From contig NC_079426.1 of NCBI RefSeq assembly GCF_026213295.1, forward strand, positions 483,548 through 547,547: DNA of 64,000 nt. Reading direction: 5' to 3'. Below are positions 61,147-64,000 of the stretch, piece after piece. Both the position numbers and the translations under genes were made by a program. How positions within the stretch are numbered: position 1 is the stretch's first letter; each line of letters begins with the position of its first letter. The DNA is from Gadus chalcogrammus (Eukaryota > Chordata > Actinopteri > Gadiformes > Gadidae). Below the pieces are notes generated by a model. It was not told the DNA's origin, did not search any database, and was given only the letters and a program-made list of their open reading frames with translations.

Positions 61147-61419
61147 TTCCAATCCCATGAGATTCCATATTCACTGTACGAGAGAATGACACGTGCACGG
61201 GCTGCGCGTGCGTGTTCATTCGTTCATTGATCTATCTTGACGTTTCATCGTTGGAAAACATATTGTCTCTCTATAATTTATGGGTTTAGGGTTATGATAA
61301 GTATATCATAAAGGGGAGCCGTAACAAACTCTAACTCGTGATAAGAGAGTATTGCTTCACACTCGTGTTTTGAATGAGTTGTGGTCGAAAGCATCCAAGT
61401 TCTGCAAAAAAAAAAGACC

Positions 61420-61728
61420 ATTCACGTCAATGGTTCAATGGTATACCCTCTCCATTCACGTCAATGGTTCAATGGTATACCCTCTCCATTCACGTCAATG
61501 GTTCAATGGTATACCCTCTCCATTCACGTCAATGGTTCAATGGTATACCCTCTCCATTCACGTCAATGGTTCAATGGTATACCCTCTCCATTCACGTCAA
61601 TGGTTCAATGGTATACCCTCTCCATTCACGTCAATGGTTCAATGGTATACCCTCTCCATTCACGTCAATGGTTCAATGGTATACCCTCTCCACTCACGTC
61701 AATGGTTCAATGGTATACCCTCTCCATC
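61420..61728. repeat. 34-bp minisatellite, nine near-identical copies
   Basis: Unit CATTCACGTCAATGGTTCAA then TGGTATACCCTCTC; the only clear change is CACTCACG in the last unit. Frames of 119-157 codons across it are repeat artefacts. Confidence 0.97.
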
Positions 61729-63069
61729 CGTAAGACTTGGAAAAATTACATCAGCAGTTCAACTTCTCCGCATTTGTTTTGCCGTGTGGATATTGAATAA
61801 GGTGATCATTTCAAAACACGTTTAAGAAGCAGTACTGTTAGATTAAAATTGTTCTTTCTGTCTTCCCTTCCTGAAAGGATGTCCCCTCTTTTACCCACAG
61901 TAGTCATCCTCTTGCACTTTAAACACTGCTTTCCCTGCTATTTGTACACACCTCTCCCTCCCTCCCTCCCTCCCTACCTCCCTCCCTCCTCAGCCAATCT
62001 CTGCCCAGTCCTGTCACATATTCCAACATCGTTGTAACTTTTTCCTGCCAAATAGGAAGGCCATGAAGAAAGAAACAGAGCCAGATATAGAGAGAGGTTA
62101 AGAGAGAGTGGGGGGGAACAGGAGGGAGGGAGGGAGAGAGAGAGGGGGAGGGAGGGTGGGAGGCAGGGAGGGGAAGGGAAGGAGAGGAAATGAGAGAGAA
62201 GGGAGAGTGTGAGTTAGAGACCAGACAGAGAGCGAGAGAGAGTGAGAGAAAGAGAGACCAGACAGAGAGCGAGAGAGAGTGAGAGAAAGAGAGACAGAGA
62301 CAAAGTAAGAGAGAGGCAGCTGCTAAGTAAAGACATGAAGAAAAAGACGGAATAAAGCAGATGGCAGAATAAGATTGGGGAAATATGCCTCACAGCATGA
62401 AAGCCCACGACGAACAGAAGGGAGACTGACCAAGACAGGATGAATAAATAAGGAGGTGAATTAAATACAGTGTTTGAGTTGACTGCTGTCTTTCATGAAA
62501 ACCCCAAAGGCACCCACTCAACCAACACTCAAACACTCCACCAACACTCATGCGCATAAACAGATACATCCTTGTGGACACCCTACAATATTTCACAGGA
62601 TTTCTTTTATTCTTGCTGACTCGTGCAGAAAGAGTCCACGCTGGAAACAACCAATAGAAACGTAGTCCAGCTGAAACCGTGCGAACTCAACCAGAGAAGA
62701 AAACGCCAAGCATTCACATTGTTCCAGTGACCCCACAGTAGCATCGGTAGACAGCCTGTATTTGTGTTTGTTTTATTGATGAATGGCCTGAGAGGAGCCC
62801 AAAGCCGGCATGGTGTCTGCCAGGATTTATGATGTCCCTCTACGAGAGAGCGAGCCAAAAGATAAATGCTGAGCCGACATCAGGAGACGTTCAAGGACAG
62901 ACGACCAAAGAGCAGGTCACTGAATTAAATAACACTGTGTGTTTGTGTCTGTTTGTGTGTGTGTTTGTGTGTGCATTTGTGTGTTTTGTTGCTGAGCGCG
63001 TGCCCCCCCCCCTCGGCCCCCCCTCATGAAAACTGCATGATGTTTTTATTTCCGTGTCTCTGGAGAGTT

Positions 63070-63188
<119 letters not shown>

Positions 63189-63477
63189 AAAAAGACAAGA
63201 ACTTAGTGGACACTTGCGTGTGGCTTGAACTTGACAAAACCAACTAATTACTGCGAAAGAGCAGCATTATAATGCTAAACAGGTGATGGTACCACCTCTC
63301 CTAGTCTTTATATAAACCCTTCTTAAGGGACAGACAGAGAGAGATTAAGAACAAGTGAAAGATAGAAAGAGAGAGAGCAGGAGACGAATGACATTTAAGC
63401 ACAAAGGAGCACCATGACACCTCCTGTACTTTGAAGCAGAAGCAGTGGGTGGAAGAGACAGTTGTCTCCCTGGCTCC

Positions 63478-64000
63478 TCCACGCTCCCACTCCGCCACTC
63501 CTCCTCCTCCTCCTCTCCCCCTCCTCTCCTCCTCTCCTCCTCCCCTCCTCTCCTCCTCCCCTCTGCCTCTCCTCCTCCTCCTCCTCCCCTCCTCTCCTCC
63601 TCCTCTCCTCCTCCTCCTCCTCTCCCCTCCTCTCCTCCTCTCCTCCTCCCCTCCTCTCCTCCTCCCCTCTGCCTCTCCTCCTCCTCCTCCTCCCCTCCTC
63701 CTCTCCTCCTCCTCCTCCCCTCCTCTCCTCCTCCTCCCCTCCTCTCCTCCCCTCCTCCCCTCCTCTCCTCCTCCTCCTCTCCTCCCCTCCCCTCCTCTCC
63801 TCCTCCCTCCTCCTCCTCCCCTCCTCCTCCTCCCTCCCCCCTCCCCTCCTCTCCTCTCCTCCCCTCCTCCCCTCCTCCTCCCTCTCCTCCCCCCTCCTCT
63901 CCTCCTCCCCTCCTCCCTCCTCTCCTCCCCCTCCTCCTCCTCTCCTCCTCCCCTCCTCCTCCCCTCTCCTCCCCCCCTCTCCTCTCCTCCTCCCCTCCTC
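63478..64000. repeat. (TCC)n-type polypyrimidine tract
   Basis: Over 500 bp of CTCCTCC/CCCCTCCTCT on the plus strand, running off the window end. Mirror-symmetric purine-pyrimidine tracts of this kind can form triplex DNA. Confidence 0.95.

Overview
This is a vertebrate, almost certainly teleost, nuclear genomic window: genes are split into many short exons with GT-AG introns, tRNA-derived SINE-like elements are present, and tandem repeats are extremely dense. The load of long (CA)n/(GT)n tracts is reminiscent of cod-like fishes (Gadiformes), but that placement is inference. One 100-base N gap lies at 56401-56500. I saw no rRNA or tRNA gene, CRISPR array or intact transposase.

Four protein-coding genes can be modelled from splice sites with consistent reading phase. 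(1) ABCC2 (MRP2, organic-anion export pump), minus strand, 2026-28548, 32 coding exons, 1560 residues, complete. (2) CUTC (copper homeostasis protein), minus strand, 30820-38887, 8 coding exons, 251 residues, complete. (3) COX15 (heme A synthase), plus strand, 39607-43634, 9 exons, 405 residues, complete, divergent from CUTC with a 719-bp gap between start codons that holds a perfect CRE palindrome. (4) KCNIP2 (Kv4 channel-interacting protein 2), minus strand, 46592-54916, with the full EF-hand core, two candidate alternative first exons and one internal exon that needs a GC donor. COX15 and KCNIP2 meet tail to tail. ABCC2-CUTC-COX15 has the same order and orientation as on human chromosome 10q24; KCNIP2 is also on human 10q24 but not adjacent there. 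From 54917 to the end there is no recognisable gene, only repeats and intergenic or intronic sequence.

The most unusual property is where the tandem repeats sit. At least eleven duplications or minisatellites begin exactly at an exon-intron junction and carry a copy of the splice site, often with a few exonic bases. The largest is a 2.5-kb, about 74-copy array at the 5' splice site of CUTC exon 3; others include a 1.1-kb array at the 3' splice site of COX15 exon 9 and a seven-copy array at the 5' splice site of ABCC2 exon 20. Further arrays lie next to acceptors, near branch points, or upstream of the alternative KCNIP2 first exons. Long uninterrupted reading frames inside these arrays are artefacts of the repeat period and are not annotated as genes.

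The four genes do not form a single pathway: ABCC2 is an apical plasma-membrane exporter, CUTC a cytosolic copper-binding protein, COX15 a mitochondrial inner-membrane enzyme needed for cytochrome c oxidase, and KCNIP2 a calcium sensor for A-type potassium channels. CUTC and COX15 share the theme of copper and cytochrome oxidase supply and probably a bidirectional promoter.
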